Positions 10,184-18,879 of a DNA stretch of 50,163 nt are shown here, piece by piece. How positions within the stretch are numbered: position 1 is the first letter of the stretch; each line of letters opens with the position of its first letter. The position numbers and the translations under genes were made by a program. Location: contig NZ_JASNNW010000028.1 of the NCBI RefSeq assembly GCF_030165005.1, positions 1-50,163 of the forward strand, read 5' to 3'. The notes beneath the pieces were generated by a model. It saw only the letters and a list, made by a program, of their open reading frames with translations. It was not told the origin of the DNA and did no database searches. The stretch comes from Blastococcus capsensis. Its GTDB lineage: Bacteria > Actinomycetota > Actinomycetes > Mycobacteriales > Geodermatophilaceae.

Positions 10184-11169
10184 CCGGGGCCGACCTGGCC
10201 CACCGCGCCCAGGAGCACCCGCAGGGCCCGGATCTGGTCCTGCCGTCGGTCCGGCCCCGCGGCCGCCCAGGCGTCCAGCGCGCAGTCGGGGTCCTCGGCG
10301 GTGTGCCCGCAGCCCGGCGGGCAGTCGGTCGCCGCCTCCGCGATGTCCTCGAAGGCGGAGAGGACGTCGCCGGCGGTGACGTGGGCCAACCCGAAGGACC
10401 GGATGCCGGGTGTGTCGATGACCATCCCGCCGTCGGGCAGGTCGAACAGCACGGCCGAGGACGACGTGTGCCGGCCCTTGCCGATCTTGCTGACGTCGCC
10501 GGTGGCCCGCAGCGCCTCGGGGACCAGTCGGTTGACCAGCGTGGACTTGCCGACGCCGGACTGCCCGACGAAGACGCTCATCCGGTCGCGCAGCCGCCCG
10601 GTCAGGTCGTCCAGCGGCAGCTCCCGGGACATCGGGACGGCGTCGAGGCTGAGCCCGGCGTACCGGTCGAGCAGCGGCTGCGCCGAGGCCAGGTCGGTCT
10701 TGGTGAGGCACAGCAGCGGCTCGAGCCCGCCGGCGTATGCGGCGACCAGGCAGCGGTCGAGGAAGCCCAGCGCGGGGTCGGGATCGGTGACGGCGGTGAC
10801 GATGACCAGCAGGTCGGCGTTGGCGACGACGACGCGCTCGGTGGGATCGGTGTCGTCGGCGGTGCGGCGCAGCGAGGTGGTGCGCTCCTCGATGACGACG
10901 ATGCGCGCCAGGCTGTCGGTGCGCCCGCTGGTGTCGCCGACCAGCCGGACCCGGTCGCCCACCACCACGCCGTGCCGGCCCAGCTCCCGGGCCCGCATGG
11001 CGGTGACCTCGACCTGCCCGCCGTCGGGCCCCTCGACCCGAACCGTCATCCGGCCCCGGTCCACGGCCACGACCAGGCCGGGGACGGCGTCGGCGTGCGT
11101 GGGGCGGGTGCGCGTGCGGGGCCGCGAGCCGCGCCGGCTCGGCCGGACGCGGACGTCGTCCTCGTCCAT
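10177..11169 (-). CDS. rsgA: ribosome small subunit-dependent GTPase A
   Basis: A circularly permuted GTPase of 330 residues that helps mature the 30S subunit. The N-terminal OB fold (VVAVDRGRMTVRVEG) is followed by the GTPase motifs in permuted order: G4 (TKTD near 149), G1 (GQSGVGKSTL near 200) and G3 (DTPGIRS near 250). The C-terminal zinc domain has cysteines and histidine in CPPGCGHTAEDPDC near 280-293. The basic N-terminus (VRPSRRGSRPRTRTRP) is typical of actinobacterial RsgA. It starts 26 bases downstream of the aroA stop and is presumably in one transcript with it, the same order as in mycobacteria. Confidence 0.93.
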   Translation of the reverse strand: MDEDDVRVRPSRRGSRPRTRTRPTHADAVPGLVVAVDRGRMTVRVEGPDGGQVEVTAMRARELGRHGVVVGDRVRLVGDTSGRTDSLARIVVIEERTTSLRRTADDTDPTERVVVANADLLVIVTAVTDPDPALGFLDRCLVAAYAGGLEPLLCLTKTDLASAQPLLDRYAGLSLDAVPMSRELPLDDLTGRLRDRMSVFVGQSGVGKSTLVNRLVPEALRATGDVSKIGKGRHTSSSAVLFDLPDGGMVIDTPGIRSFGLAHVTAGDVLSAFEDIAEAATDCPPGCGHTAEDPDCALDAWAAAGPDRRQDQIRALRVLLGAVGQVGPGY

Positions 11170-11195
11170 CCGCCGGGCGCCGCGCTGGTTGCCGC

Positions 11196-12575
11196 TCAGC
11201 GGGGGACCCCACCCGGCTCGACTCCGCCCTCGTTCCGCTCCTCGGTCGCCGGCGCTCCCGGCGATGCTCGCTCGGGCGTCGTTCTCGTGTCGCCCGGCTC
11301 GCTCAGCATCCCGGCCCACCGCTCGCGGAAGTCGGGGAGGGTCTTGGTCACCGCGCCGGGATCGGCCACCTGGACGCCGTCGATCGCCAGGCCCAGGACA
11401 GCGGCGGCCATGACCATCCGGTGGTCGGCGTAGGAGTCCAGCCGGGTGGGCCGCCGTGGGCCGGGCTCGATCTCCAGGCCGTCGGGGAGCTGCCGGACCC
11501 GTGCCCCGACGGCGGTCAGCACCTCGTCGAGGGCCTGCAGCCGGTCGGTCTCGTGCCCGCGCAGATGGGCGATGCCGGTCAGCCGCGACGGACCGTCGGC
11601 CAGCGCGCACAGCGCCGCCAGCACCGGGGTCAGCTCGCCCACCTCTCCGAGGTCGGCGACCAGGGGAGCGACCGTGCCCGTCCCGGCGACCCGCAGCCCG
11701 CCGTCGGCGGTGCGGGTGACCTCGGCGCCCATCTGCGACAGCAGCCGGTCCAGCTGGGCGCCGGGCTGGGTGGTCCGCTCCGGCCAGTCGCGCACCGTCG
11801 CCTGCCCGCCGGTGACGAGCGCGGCAGCGAGGAACGGGGCGGCGTTGGAGAGATCGGGCTCGATGACCCGGTCGAGGGCGGCGATCGGCCCGGGGGCCAC
11901 CCGCCAGCCGCGGTCGGTGGGAGAGACGTCGACGCCGTGCTCGCGCAGCGTCGTCACGGTCATGTCCACGTGCGGCATCGACGGCACCCCGCCGGTCAGG
12001 GCGAGGTCGACGCCCCTGTCGAAGCGGGCGGCGGCCAGCAGCAGCCCGGACACGATCTGGGAGGACTCGCTCGCATCCACCGTCACCGCTCCGCCGCGCA
12101 GGCGGCCGGTGCCGTGCACGGTGAACGGCGCCCGGCCGCGGCCGCCGTCGTCCACCTCGACGCCCAGGGCGCGCAGGGCGGCGATCAGCCCGGCGTTGGG
12201 ACGCTCGCGCAGCCGTGGATCGCCGTCGACGGTCACCGCGCCGTCGGCGAGCGCTGCCACCGGTGGCAGGAACCGCAGGACGGTCCCGGCCAGTCCGGCG
12301 TCGACCGTCACCGGACCGCGCAGCGGCCCGGGCGTGACCAGCCAGTCCGGGTGGGTGGGTGACGGGCCGTCGTCGTCGACCCGTACCCCCAGAGCGCGCA
12401 GCGCACCGGCCATGAGGTCGGTGTCCCGTGCCCGGAGCGGGCGGACGAGCCGGCTCGGCCCGTCCGCCAGCGCCGCGAGCACCAGGGCCCGGGCGGTCAG
12501 CGACTTGGACCCGGGCAGGGTGACGACGGCGTCGACGGGAGCCGGGTGGTGCGGCGCGGACCAGACGTCACTCAC
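11196..12575 (-). CDS. aroA: 3-phosphoshikimate 1-carboxyvinyltransferase (EPSP synthase)
   Basis: A shikimate-pathway enzyme joining shikimate 3-phosphate and PEP. The 459-residue protein contains LPGSKSLTARALVLAALADG near 20, the PEP-binding LAGTVLRFLPPVAAL near 90, and SSQIVSGLLLAAARF near 170. DLSNAAPFLAAALVTGG and the C-terminal DHRMVMAAAVLGL follow. The GTG at 12575 is preferred because a CAGACT box lies six bases upstream; an ATG ten codons earlier exists. The last 35 or so residues (after WAGMLSEPGD) are a low-complexity, Arg/Glu/Gly-rich tail not expected in the family, encoded by sequence resembling the interspersed repeats of this genome. Confidence 0.92.
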   Translation of the reverse strand: MSDVWSAPHHPAPVDAVVTLPGSKSLTARALVLAALADGPSRLVRPLRARDTDLMAGALRALGVRVDDDGPSPTHPDWLVTPGPLRGPVTVDAGLAGTVLRFLPPVAALADGAVTVDGDPRLRERPNAGLIAALRALGVEVDDGGRGRAPFTVHGTGRLRGGAVTVDASESSQIVSGLLLAAARFDRGVDLALTGGVPSMPHVDMTVTTLREHGVDVSPTDRGWRVAPGPIAALDRVIEPDLSNAAPFLAAALVTGGQATVRDWPERTTQPGAQLDRLLSQMGAEVTRTADGGLRVAGTGTVAPLVADLGEVGELTPVLAALCALADGPSRLTGIAHLRGHETDRLQALDEVLTAVGARVRQLPDGLEIEPGPRRPTRLDSYADHRMVMAAAVLGLAIDGVQVADPGAVTKTLPDFRERWAGMLSEPGDTRTTPERASPGAPATEERNEGGVEPGGVPR

Positions 12576-12610
12576 GTACTCAGTCTGCCCGGTCGCGCAC
12601 CGCACCGTAC

Positions 12611-12683
12611 GGCCCCGTCCCGCGGCCCCCTGCAGGGTCCCGCCGCGAGCATGCGAGTGGCGGGGGCAGGGAGTCCTTCTTCA
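12611..12683 (-). repeat. interspersed 3'-flank repeat, family 2, copy A
   Basis: The repeat begins at the stop codon of the aldehyde dehydrogenase gene. It reads AGAAGGACTCCCTGCCCCC, then ACTCGCATGCTCG, then the near-palindrome GGACCCTGCAGGGGGCC and finally GGGACGGGGCCGT on the minus strand. The same blocks in the same order occur at 24282-24388, and partial copies lie at 20205-20268 and 20503-20550. The CCCTGCAGGG core can fold as a hairpin and may terminate transcription. Confidence 0.65.
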
Positions 12684-14144
12684 GCCCGCGTGCGGCTTCT
12701 CGGCCTTCTTCACCGGGACGGTCCGCACGAGCCGCCGGTTGGCGAACTCGAACATGGCCAGCTCGGAGAGCTCCCGGCCGTAGCCGGAGCGCTTCACGCC
12801 GCCGAAGGGCAGCTCCGGGGAGGAGCCGGTGGGCTGGTTGATCCAGACCATGCCGGCCTCGAGCCGGTCGGCCACCGACCGCGCGCGGTCGAGGTCGCCG
12901 CTCATCACGGTGGCCCCCAGGCCGTAGACGCTGGAGTTGGCCAGCGCGACCGCCTCGTCGGCGTCCTTGACCTTGTAGACGACGGCCGCGGGGCCGAACA
13001 GCTCCTCGTGGTAGGCCCGCATCTCCGGGGTGACGTCGGTGAGGATCGTCGCCTCCACGAAGGCGCCGGGGTGCTCCGGGCGCCTGCCCCCGGCGATCAC
13101 GGTGGCGCCCTTGTCGATGGCGTCCTGGATCTGCGCGTGCAGGTCCTGGGCCGCCCGCTCGCTGGACAGCGGGGCCAGCGAGGTCGACGGCTCGGCCGGG
13201 TCGCCAGGAACGAAGGTCGAGAACGCCTGCTTGAGACCCTCGACGAACGGCTCGTAGAGGTCCTCGGTGACGATCAGCCGCTTGGAGGCGGTGCACGCCT
13301 GGCCCGTGTTCTGCATCCGGCCCATCGTCGCGGCCTTGACCGTGGCGCCGAGGTCGTCGGCGTCGAGCACGATGAACGGGTCGCTCCCGCCCAGCTCGAG
13401 CACCGACTTCTTCAGGTGCTTGCCGGCCAGGGCGGCCACGGCGCTGCCGGCCCGGTCGCTGCCGGTGAGCGTGACGCCCTGGATGCGCGGGTCGGCGATG
13501 ACCTGCTCGACGTCGGCGATGCGCAGGAAGGTGTTGGTGAGGACACCCGCCGGGGCGCCGGCGTCGGTGAAGAGCTGCTCGATGGCCACCGCGCACTGCG
13601 GGGTTATCTCGGAGTGCTTCAGGATGACCGTATTGCCCAGCACCAGGTTCGGGCCGGCCACGCGGACCACCTGGTAGAAGGGGTAGTTCCACGGCTCGAT
13701 GGCCAGCAGGACGCCGACCGGCTGGGTCTCGACGACCGCCTCGCCCTTGCCCATCATCGGCGTGATGGACGTGGGCTCGAGGAAGCCGGGGCCGTTGTCG
13801 GCGTAGTACTTCAGGATCATGGAACACAGGTAGAGCTCGCCGGTGGCTTCCTCCCGGCGCTTGCCCATCTCGAGGGTGATGAGGGCGGCGAGATCGTCAC
13901 GGCGCTCGTCCATGAGCTCGGCGGCCCGCCGGACGACGGCGGCACGCTCCTCGATCGGGCGGTCACGCCATTCCTGGTAGGCGGCGTGCGCCCGCTCGAC
14001 GATGCCGTCGATCTCCGAGGTCTCGGTGAAGGGAAACTCCTTCTCCGTCTCCCCGGTGAAGGGGTTGACCGTCGCGTAGCGGCGCTCGGCGCTGTCGCTG
14101 GCGGTCTTCGGGTGCTCGGTCGGTGGATTCTGCGTAGCGGTCAC
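12681..14144 (-). CDS. NAD(P)-dependent succinate-semialdehyde dehydrogenase family protein
   Basis: A 487-residue aldehyde dehydrogenase. The catalytic glutamate lies in [13 protein letters not shown] near 245 and the nucleophilic cysteine in [14 protein letters not shown] near 280. The cofactor motif GSDRAG lies near 222, and the C-terminal [17 protein letters not shown] is characteristic of the SSADH/GabD group. It probably oxidises succinate semialdehyde or a similar short aldehyde to the acid. The GTG at 14144 is chosen because GAGGA precedes it; the open frame extends 25 codons further without a good site. It is divergent from the SRAP gene across 137 bases, and its 3' end carries an interspersed repeat. 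Confidence 0.87.
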   Translation of the reverse strand: MTATQNPPTEHPKTASDSAERRYATVNPFTGETEKEFPFTETSEIDGIVERAHAAYQEWRDRPIEERAAVVRRAAELMDERRDDLAALITLEMGKRREEATGELYLCSMILKYYADNGPGFLEPTSITPMMGKGEAVVETQPVGVLLAIEPWNYPFYQVVRVAGPNLVLGNTVILKHSEITPQCAVAIEQLFTDAGAPAGVLTNTFLRIADVEQVIADPRIQGVTLTGSDRAGSAVAALAGKHLKKSVLELGGSDPFIVLDADDLGATVKAATMGRMQNTGQACTASKRLIVTEDLYEPFVEGLKQAFSTFVPGDPAEPSTSLAPLSSERAAQDLHAQIQDAIDKGATVIAGGRRPEHPGAFVEATILTDVTPEMRAYHEELFGPAAVVYKVKDADEAVALANSSVYGLGATVMSGDLDRARSVADRLEAGMVWINQPTGSSPELPFGGVKRSGYGRELSELAMFEFANRRLVRTVPVKKAEKPHAG

Positions 14145-14281
14145 GCGGTGATCCTCGTCTCTCGGCGGTCGTTGCGACAGGGGGGCTACCCCGGGCGCCC
14201 GGTCGCACGCACCCTCCACCCGGTGTCGGCGGGCGCGCCTAGAGTGCCAACGGTCAGTCCGTGCCCGTCGAGGAGGCGCCC

Positions 14282-15028
14282 ATGTGCGGTCGCTATGCGG
14301 CCAGCCGCAAGCCCGAGGACCTCGCGGTCGAGTTCGAGGCGGTGCCGGCGGAGGGGCAGCGCCCGCTGGCGGCGGACTACAACGTGGCGCCCACGAAGGA
14401 CGTCCACGTGGTACGCCAGGCCAAGGAGCGGGACGCCGAAGGCCGGCCGACCGGCGGCGCGCACCGGGAGCTGCGCGCGGTCCGGTGGGGCCTGGTGCCG
14501 TCGTGGGCCAAGGATCCCTCGGTCGGCAACCGGATGCTCAACGCGCGGGTGGAGTCGCTCACGGAGAAGCCCGCCTTCCGGAAGGCGGCAGCCTCACGGC
14601 GCTGCCTGGTGCCCGCCGACGGCTGGTACGAGTGGGCCGAGCGGCTGGACTCCCCGGCCAAGCAGCCGTACTTCATCACGCCCGAGGACGGGTCGCTGCT
14701 GGCCTTCGCGGGCCTGTGGGAGGTGTGGGGGCAGGGTGAGGATCGGCTCTACACCTGCACGGTGGTCACCGCGCCGGCGACCGGCGCCCTGACCGAGATC
14801 CACGCGCGGATGCCCCTGGTGCTGCCTCCCGATCGCTGGGCCGACTGGCTGGACCCGGCCCGGGAGGACGTCGCGGAGCTGGCGCTGCCGACGCCCCCGG
14901 AGTTCGTGGCCGGCCTCGAGCTCCGCCCGGTGGGTGCGGGCGTGAACAACGTCCGCAACAACGGCCCCCAGCTGCTGGCCCGGGCCGACTCGGTCGCCGC
15001 CCCGGCTCGTCAGGATGCGCTGTTCTGA
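14282..15028 (+). CDS. SOS response-associated peptidase (SRAP, YedK/HMCES-like)
   Basis: A 248-residue SRAP-domain protein that in relatives forms a thiazolidine crosslink with abasic sites in single-stranded DNA. The catalytic cysteine must be residue 2, which fixes the start at the ATG giving MCGRYAASR; an upstream in-frame GTG (14261) would bury it. Other conserved residues are the asparagine in YNVAPT near 43, [10 protein letters not shown] near 72, NARVESL near 92, the glutamate in DGWYEW near 121 and HARMPL near 178. A TAGAGT box about 30 bases upstream and GAGGAGG supply a leadered start. Its position near aroA matches the mycobacterial Rv3226c locus. Confidence 0.92.
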   Translation: MCGRYAASRKPEDLAVEFEAVPAEGQRPLAADYNVAPTKDVHVVRQAKERDAEGRPTGGAHRELRAVRWGLVPSWAKDPSVGNRMLNARVESLTEKPAFRKAAASRRCLVPADGWYEWAERLDSPAKQPYFITPEDGSLLAFAGLWEVWGQGEDRLYTCTVVTAPATGALTEIHARMPLVLPPDRWADWLDPAREDVAELALPTPPEFVAGLELRPVGAGVNNVRNNGPQLLARADSVAAPARQDALF

Positions 15029-16577
15029 CGTGGCCACCGATCGAGACGTCGCGGCGCCGGTCACCGACGGGCCTACGCCCGCCCCACCCCCCGGCGGGGC
15101 GCTGCCTCCGTGGATGGCGGCCGGGCTGACCTTCCTCAGCTCGGGTGCCGTCCTGGTCCTGGAGATCGTCGGTCTGCGCCTGATCGCGCCCTACGTGGGC
15201 GTCACCGTGCAGACCAGCACCGCCGTCATCGGTTTCGCCCTCGCGGCGATCGCTGCCGGTGCCTGGCTCGGGGGCGCGACGGCCGACCGCACCGACCCGC
15301 GCCGCCTGCTGGCGCCGCTGCTGGTCGCCGGAGGTGCGCTCGTCGTCGCGGTGCTGCCGCTGGTCCGGTTCACCGGCGCACTCCTCAGCGGGGCCGATGC
15401 CGGGGGAGTGCTGCTGCTTGCCGCGGTCGCGGTCGTCGTCCCGGCAGCCCTGCTGTCGGCGGTACCGCCGATGGTCGTCAAGCTGCAGCTGGCCAGCCTG
15501 TCCGAGACCGGCGCGGTGGTCGGGCGGCTGTCAGGCATCGGCACCCTCGGCGGAATCGCCGCGACGTTCGCTACTGGCTTCGTGCTGGTGGCGGTGCTGC
15601 CCAGCAGCGTCATCCTCGTCGCGACCGGGGCGGTCACCGTGGTCACCGGGCTGGCCGTGGGTCTGGTCCTGCGGCGCGGCACCGGCGCCCGCCCCGTGCC
15701 GACCGGGCTGCTGGTGCTGGCGGTGGTCGGCGGCGGACTGGCCGCCGTCGCGCCCACGCCGTGCGAGGAGGAGACCGCCTACCACTGCGCACGCGTGGTG
15801 GCCGATCCCGACCGGCCGTCCGGCCGGGTGCTGATGCTGGACACCCTTCGGCACTCCTACGTCGACCTCGCCGACCCGACGCACCTGGAGTTCCAGTACG
15901 TGCGGGCCATCGCCGCGGTCACCGACGCGGTGTTCCCGGCGGGCGAACCGGTTTCCGCGCTCCACATCGGCGGCGGTGGGCTGACCCTGCCGCGGCACCT
16001 GGCCGAGGTGCGTCCGGGGACGGAGAGCCTGGTGGTGGAGGTCGACCCGGGCGTCGTCGCCATGGACCGGGAGCAGCTGGGGCTGGAGACGTCCGAGGAG
16101 CTGCGGGTGCGGGTCGCCGACGGCCGGGTCGGGCTGGCCGAGGAGCCGGCCGGCGAGCGGGACCTCGTCGTAGGCGACGCCTTCGGCGGGCTGTCGGTGC
16201 CGTGGCAGCTGACCACCCGCGAGGCCCTCGAGCTGGTGGACCGGGCGCTGGCCGACGACGGCGTGTACGCGGTGAACCTCATCGACCACCCGCCGCTGTC
16301 GTTCGTCCGCGCGGAGCTGGCCACGCTGCGGGCGGTCTTCGACGACGTCCTGCTGCTCGCCCGTGCGCCCGTGCTGGCGGGGGAGGACGGCGGCAACCTG
16401 GTCGCCGTCGCCTCGCAGCGGCCGCTCCCGGCCGAGGAGATCGCGGCGGCGCTGGCCGAGCGGGACCTCGCCTGGCAGGTGGCCGGCGGCGAGACGCTGG
16501 ACCGGTTCGTCGGCGGCGCCGCCGTGCTCACCGACGACTTCGCGCCGGTCGACCAGCTGCTCAACCCCTACGGCTGA
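15015..16577 (+). CDS. fused-MFS/spermidine synthase family membrane protein
   Basis: A 520-residue protein. Residues about 30-245 contain roughly seven hydrophobic helices (FLSSGAVLVLEIVGLRLIAPYVG opens the first) and residues about 260-515 form a spermidine-synthase-like Rossmann methyltransferase fold. ALHIGGGGLTLPRHLAEV near 315 and VVEVDPGVVAMDRE near 342 are the cofactor-binding motifs, and DLVVGDAFGG near 380 is the catalytic-loop aspartate. Polyamine synthesis is not proven for this fused family. The ATG at 15015 overlaps the SRAP gene by 14 bases; a GTG at 15030, just after the SRAP stop, is an equally plausible start. Confidence 0.82.
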   Translation: MRCSDVATDRDVAAPVTDGPTPAPPPGGALPPWMAAGLTFLSSGAVLVLEIVGLRLIAPYVGVTVQTSTAVIGFALAAIAAGAWLGGATADRTDPRRLLAPLLVAGGALVVAVLPLVRFTGALLSGADAGGVLLLAAVAVVVPAALLSAVPPMVVKLQLASLSETGAVVGRLSGIGTLGGIAATFATGFVLVAVLPSSVILVATGAVTVVTGLAVGLVLRRGTGARPVPTGLLVLAVVGGGLAAVAPTPCEEETAYHCARVVADPDRPSGRVLMLDTLRHSYVDLADPTHLEFQYVRAIAAVTDAVFPAGEPVSALHIGGGGLTLPRHLAEVRPGTESLVVEVDPGVVAMDREQLGLETSEELRVRVADGRVGLAEEPAGERDLVVGDAFGGLSVPWQLTTREALELVDRALADDGVYAVNLIDHPPLSFVRAELATLRAVFDDVLLLARAPVLAGEDGGNLVAVASQRPLPAEEIAAALAERDLAWQVAGGETLDRFVGGAAVLTDDFAPVDQLLNPYG

Positions 16578-16583
16578 CCGCTG

Positions 16584-16601
16584 GGGGCGGGTGCCCGCCC
16601 C
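16584..16601. terminator. GC hairpin between convergent genes
   Basis: GGGGCGGG and CCCGCCCC form an 8-base dyad just after the stop of the spermidine-synthase-like gene. A second G/C-rich run follows to 16630. There is no T tract, which is usual for actinobacterial terminators. Confidence 0.45.
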
Positions 16602-16690
16602 TCGCCGGCGGGGGGCGGGCCCCCGGCCGGTCGTCGAGCCGCACCAGGACCCGGCCCGACGCCGGACGGTGCGGGCCGAGCCGGTACTCC

Positions 16691-17164
16691 TCAGCGGCCG
16701 ATCGGCGCGGTACGGGCGCGGGTCAGCCGGACCAGTTCTGCCGGCGGCAGCTCCACCTGCAGCCCGCGCCGGCCGGCGCTGACCATGACGGTGCCGAACT
16801 CCAGCGCCGAGGAGTCGACGACGGTGGGCAGCGCCTTCCGCTGGCCCAGCGGGCTGATGCCGCCGAGCACGTAGCCGGTGGCCCGCTCGGCGTCTGCCGG
16901 GTCGGCCATCACCGCCTTCCGGCCGCCGGCCGCGGCGGCCAGTGCCTTGAGGTCGAGCGTGCCGCTGACCGGTACGACCGCGACGGTGAGGACACCGTCG
17001 ACCCGGGTCACCAGCGTCTTGAAGACCTGGCGGGGGTCGGCTCCCAGCGCAGCCACGGCCGCCTCGCCGTGCCCTTGGTCCGCCGGGTGTTCAGGGTCGT
17101 ACGGGTGCAGCGCGTGCGCCACCCCCGCCCGTTCGAGGGCCCGCACCGCCGGGGTCGCCGCCAC
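16691..17164 (-). CDS. ybaK: Cys-tRNA(Pro)/Cys-tRNA(Cys) deacylase, YbaK/EbsC family
   Basis: A 157-residue aminoacyl-tRNA editing protein that hydrolyses misacylated Cys-tRNA(Pro). YbaK features are [20 protein letters not shown] with the conserved lysine near 45, [19 protein letters not shown] near 65, and [20 protein letters not shown] near 103. The length equals the family's usual 155-160. The GTG at 17164 is eight bases after a TAGGCT box, so it is probably leaderless; an open frame upstream of this lacks other support. It is divergent from sigR, and mycobacteria also have YbaK sequence next to sigH. Confidence 0.9.
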   Translation of the reverse strand: MAATPAVRALERAGVAHALHPYDPEHPADQGHGEAAVAALGADPRQVFKTLVTRVDGVLTVAVVPVSGTLDLKALAAAAGGRKAVMADPADAERATGYVLGGISPLGQRKALPTVVDSSALEFGTVMVSAGRRGLQVELPPAELVRLTRARTAPIGR

Positions 17165-17172
17165 GGCGCCGG

Positions 17173-17178
17173 AGCCTA
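17173..17178 (-). promoter_or_regulatory. -10 box of ybaK (leaderless type)
   Basis: TAGGCT on the minus strand, eight bases before the GTG start of the deacylase gene. Confidence 0.5.
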
Positions 17179-17195
17179 GCGAGGTGGCCCCGGGC

Positions 17196-17223
17196 GGGAA
17201 TGCCCCCGCCCGGCCGGGCGGTT
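17196..17223 (+). promoter_or_regulatory. candidate SigR-type promoter upstream of sigR
   Basis: GGGAAT at 17196-17201 and GTT at 17221-17223 match the published SigR/SigH consensus (GGAAT and GTT separated by about 18 bases; here 19). It lies about 140 bases before the sigR start, consistent with the positive autoregulation known for this sigma factor in Streptomyces and Mycobacterium. A TAGGAT box at 17309-17314 could be a second, housekeeping promoter. Confidence 0.45.
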
Positions 17224-17361
17224 GCACCGGCCGTGAGCAGCACCCTCGCCAGCACGCGCACACGGGCCGCGCACCGACGTCCCCCGGGCCGTCCGGACGC
17301 AGCACGGCTAGGATCGACCGATGTGGCGCCCCGCATCAGGGGGCCCCAGAGAGGATGGTCG

Positions 17362-18054
17362 GTGCCTGAGGATCCCGCGGTCGACAACCCCGGCCAGACG
17401 CCCGTGGCCGCACCCGTGGAGGTGCCCGAGGCCCGCGAGGGCGGCAGCCGCACGGAGGTGGCCGAGACCCGCGCGGAACGCGATGCGCGGTTCGAGCGGG
17501 ATGCGCTGCCCTTCCTGGACCAGCTCTACCCGGCCGCGCTGCGGATGACCCGCAACCCGGCCGACGCCGAGGATCTGGTGCAGGAGACGTTCGTGAAGGC
17601 CTACTCGGCCTTCCACCAGTTCGCCCAGGGCACCAACCTCAAGGCGTGGCTTTACCGGATCCTGACCAACACCTACATCAACAGCTACCGGAAGAAGCAG
17701 CGGCAGCCGCAGCAGTACCCCACCGAACAGGTGCAGGACTGGCAGCTGTACGCGGCGGAGGAGCACAGCTCCACGGGGCTGCGGTCGGCCGAGATCGAGG
17801 CGCTGGACCACCTGCCGGACTCCGACATCAAGGAGGCCCTGCAGCAGCTGCCGGAGGACTTCCGGCTGGCCGTGTACCTCGCCGACGTCGAGGGGTTCGC
17901 CTACAAGGAGATCGCCGAGATCATGGGCACGCCCATCGGCACGGTGATGTCCCGTCTCCACCGCGGTCGGCGCGGGCTGCAGAAGCTGCTGGCCGACTAC
18001 GCCCGTGAGCGCGGCTTCGTCCGTGCCGGAGCCGGTGAGGAGGCGAGCCACTGA
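17362..18054 (+). CDS. sigR: ECF sigma factor SigR/SigH (redox stress)
   Basis: A 230-residue group IV sigma factor of the SigR/SigH (ECF12) type, which activates thiol-oxidative-stress genes. Region 2 is [27 protein letters not shown] near 65-90, with the SigR-like [23 protein letters not shown] following. Region 4 is [25 protein letters not shown] near 190-215. The start is GTG 17362, preceded by GAGAGGA; the open frame extends further upstream, and an alternative long form, as in Streptomyces, is possible. The stop overlaps the ATG of rsrA by one base, so the two are translationally coupled. Confidence 0.94.
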   Translation: MPEDPAVDNPGQTPVAAPVEVPEAREGGSRTEVAETRAERDARFERDALPFLDQLYPAALRMTRNPADAEDLVQETFVKAYSAFHQFAQGTNLKAWLYRILTNTYINSYRKKQRQPQQYPTEQVQDWQLYAAEEHSSTGLRSAEIEALDHLPDSDIKEALQQLPEDFRLAVYLADVEGFAYKEIAEIMGTPIGTVMSRLHRGRRGLQKLLADYARERGFVRAGAGEEASH

Positions 18055-18395
18055 TGGCCGACGAGGCTTCTCAGGCCGGTGGGCCGATCGAGATCAACTC
18101 CTGCGACGACGTCCTGACGCACGTGTTCGAGTTCCTCGACCACGAGACCAGCGACGAGCGCCGCGGGCTGATCGCCGAGCACCTCGAGGACTGCTCCTCG
18201 TGTCTGCGCGAGTTCGGCATCGAGCAGGAGTTCAAGGCGCTGGTGCGCCGGCGCTGCGGTGGGGACAAGCCGCCGTCGGGCCTGCGGGACCGGATCAAGA
18301 TGCAGCTGACCACCGTGTCCATCGAGGACGACGGCACCTCGGTCAGCGTCGAGCGGTTGACGATCGAGCGGTCGGCGGAGCGCCCCACCGCATAG
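18054..18395 (+). CDS. rsrA: zinc-binding redox-sensing anti-sigma factor RsrA
   Basis: A 113-residue ZAS-family anti-sigma factor. The HEHLEDC-type site is visible as AEHLEDCSSC (the H-x3-C-x2-C motif) near residues 41-50, with a further cysteine in NSCDDVL near 16. Established knowledge: disulfide formation between such cysteines releases zinc and frees SigR. The C-terminal part (RRRCGGDKPPSGLRDRIKMQL) is typical of the family. ATG overlaps the sigR stop (TGATG). A strong 20-base hairpin follows 10 bases after the stop. Confidence 0.92.
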   Translation: MADEASQAGGPIEINSCDDVLTHVFEFLDHETSDERRGLIAEHLEDCSSCLREFGIEQEFKALVRRRCGGDKPPSGLRDRIKMQLTTVSIEDDGTSVSVERLTIERSAERPTA

Positions 18396-18405
18396 GACCG
18401 GGAAA

Positions 18406-18446
18406 CGCCAGAGGCCCAGAACCGGTCCGGTTCTGGGCCTCTGGCG
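18406..18446 (+). terminator. perfect 20-bp dyad after rsrA
   Basis: CGCCAGAGGCCCAGAACCGG is followed after one base by its exact reverse complement, a near-perfect 41-base palindrome that ends the sigR-rsrA transcript. It may also stop transcription arriving from the bL37 gene on the opposite strand. Confidence 0.8.
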
Positions 18447-18497
18447 CGCAGCCCCTCTGCGTACAGAGGGGGTCGCTCTCAAGCGTCACCGCTGGCG

Positions 18498-18636
18498 CGA
18501 CTCCGCGGCCCGGTCCGCTCCTCGCTCGGAGCCGAACGCCGCCTCCGCGGTCGCTCCGCTCCTCGCTCGTTCCTCGCTGCGATGCTCACTCCCTGTCGGC
18601 GGCGGCCTCGCTGCGATGCTCCCGGGCCTGTCGTCA
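18498..18636 (-). repeat. interspersed 3'-flank repeat, family 1, copy 1
   Basis: The element starts at the TGA stop of bL37 and runs about 139 bases downstream of it. On the minus strand it begins TGACGACAGGCCCGGGAGC and includes GAGCATCGCAGCGAGG twice and GAGCGAGGAGCGGA-like units. The same sequence, about 93% identical with a small indel, is at 38375-38511, where it also begins at a TGA stop codon. Confidence 0.8.
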
Positions 18637-18708
18637 CGCGTTGGGGCGCTTGCCGTGGTTGGCCTTGTTCCCCTTGCGGGAGCGACGCTTGCGTCCACGC
18701 TTGGACAT
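18634..18708 (-). CDS. 50S ribosomal protein bL37
   Basis: A 24-residue, very basic peptide beginning MSKRGRKRRSRK and ending NHGKRPNA. It matches the actinobacteria-specific large-subunit protein bL37 seen in mycobacterial ribosome structures (24 residues, same GRK and KANHGKRPNA ending). The ATG has GGAGGG eight bases upstream on the minus strand. It stands alone, in the gap between rsrA and the biotin-carboxylase-like gene and opposite to both. Its stop codon is also the first codon of a family 1 repeat. Confidence 0.9.
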   Translation of the reverse strand: MSKRGRKRRSRKGNKANHGKRPNA

Positions 18709-18879
18709 CGCTGCCCTCCTCTCACACTGCCGGTGGGCCGCTGGCCCGTGGATCCCGCGGGGCCGCAGCGTGGTGCACGTAGGGTGCGCGACGCCGATGG
18801 ACCCGCCAAGCTGACCCGACAAGCCTCTCACGGGGGAACCCGGCCGTGCGCCGGGCAGGGCGATGCAGGAGGAACAGCA

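Noticed and set aside
10174..11433. Plus-strand frame over rsgA
   Set aside because: It is the shadow of rsgA; no domain, and His/Gln-rich from GC-skewed codons.
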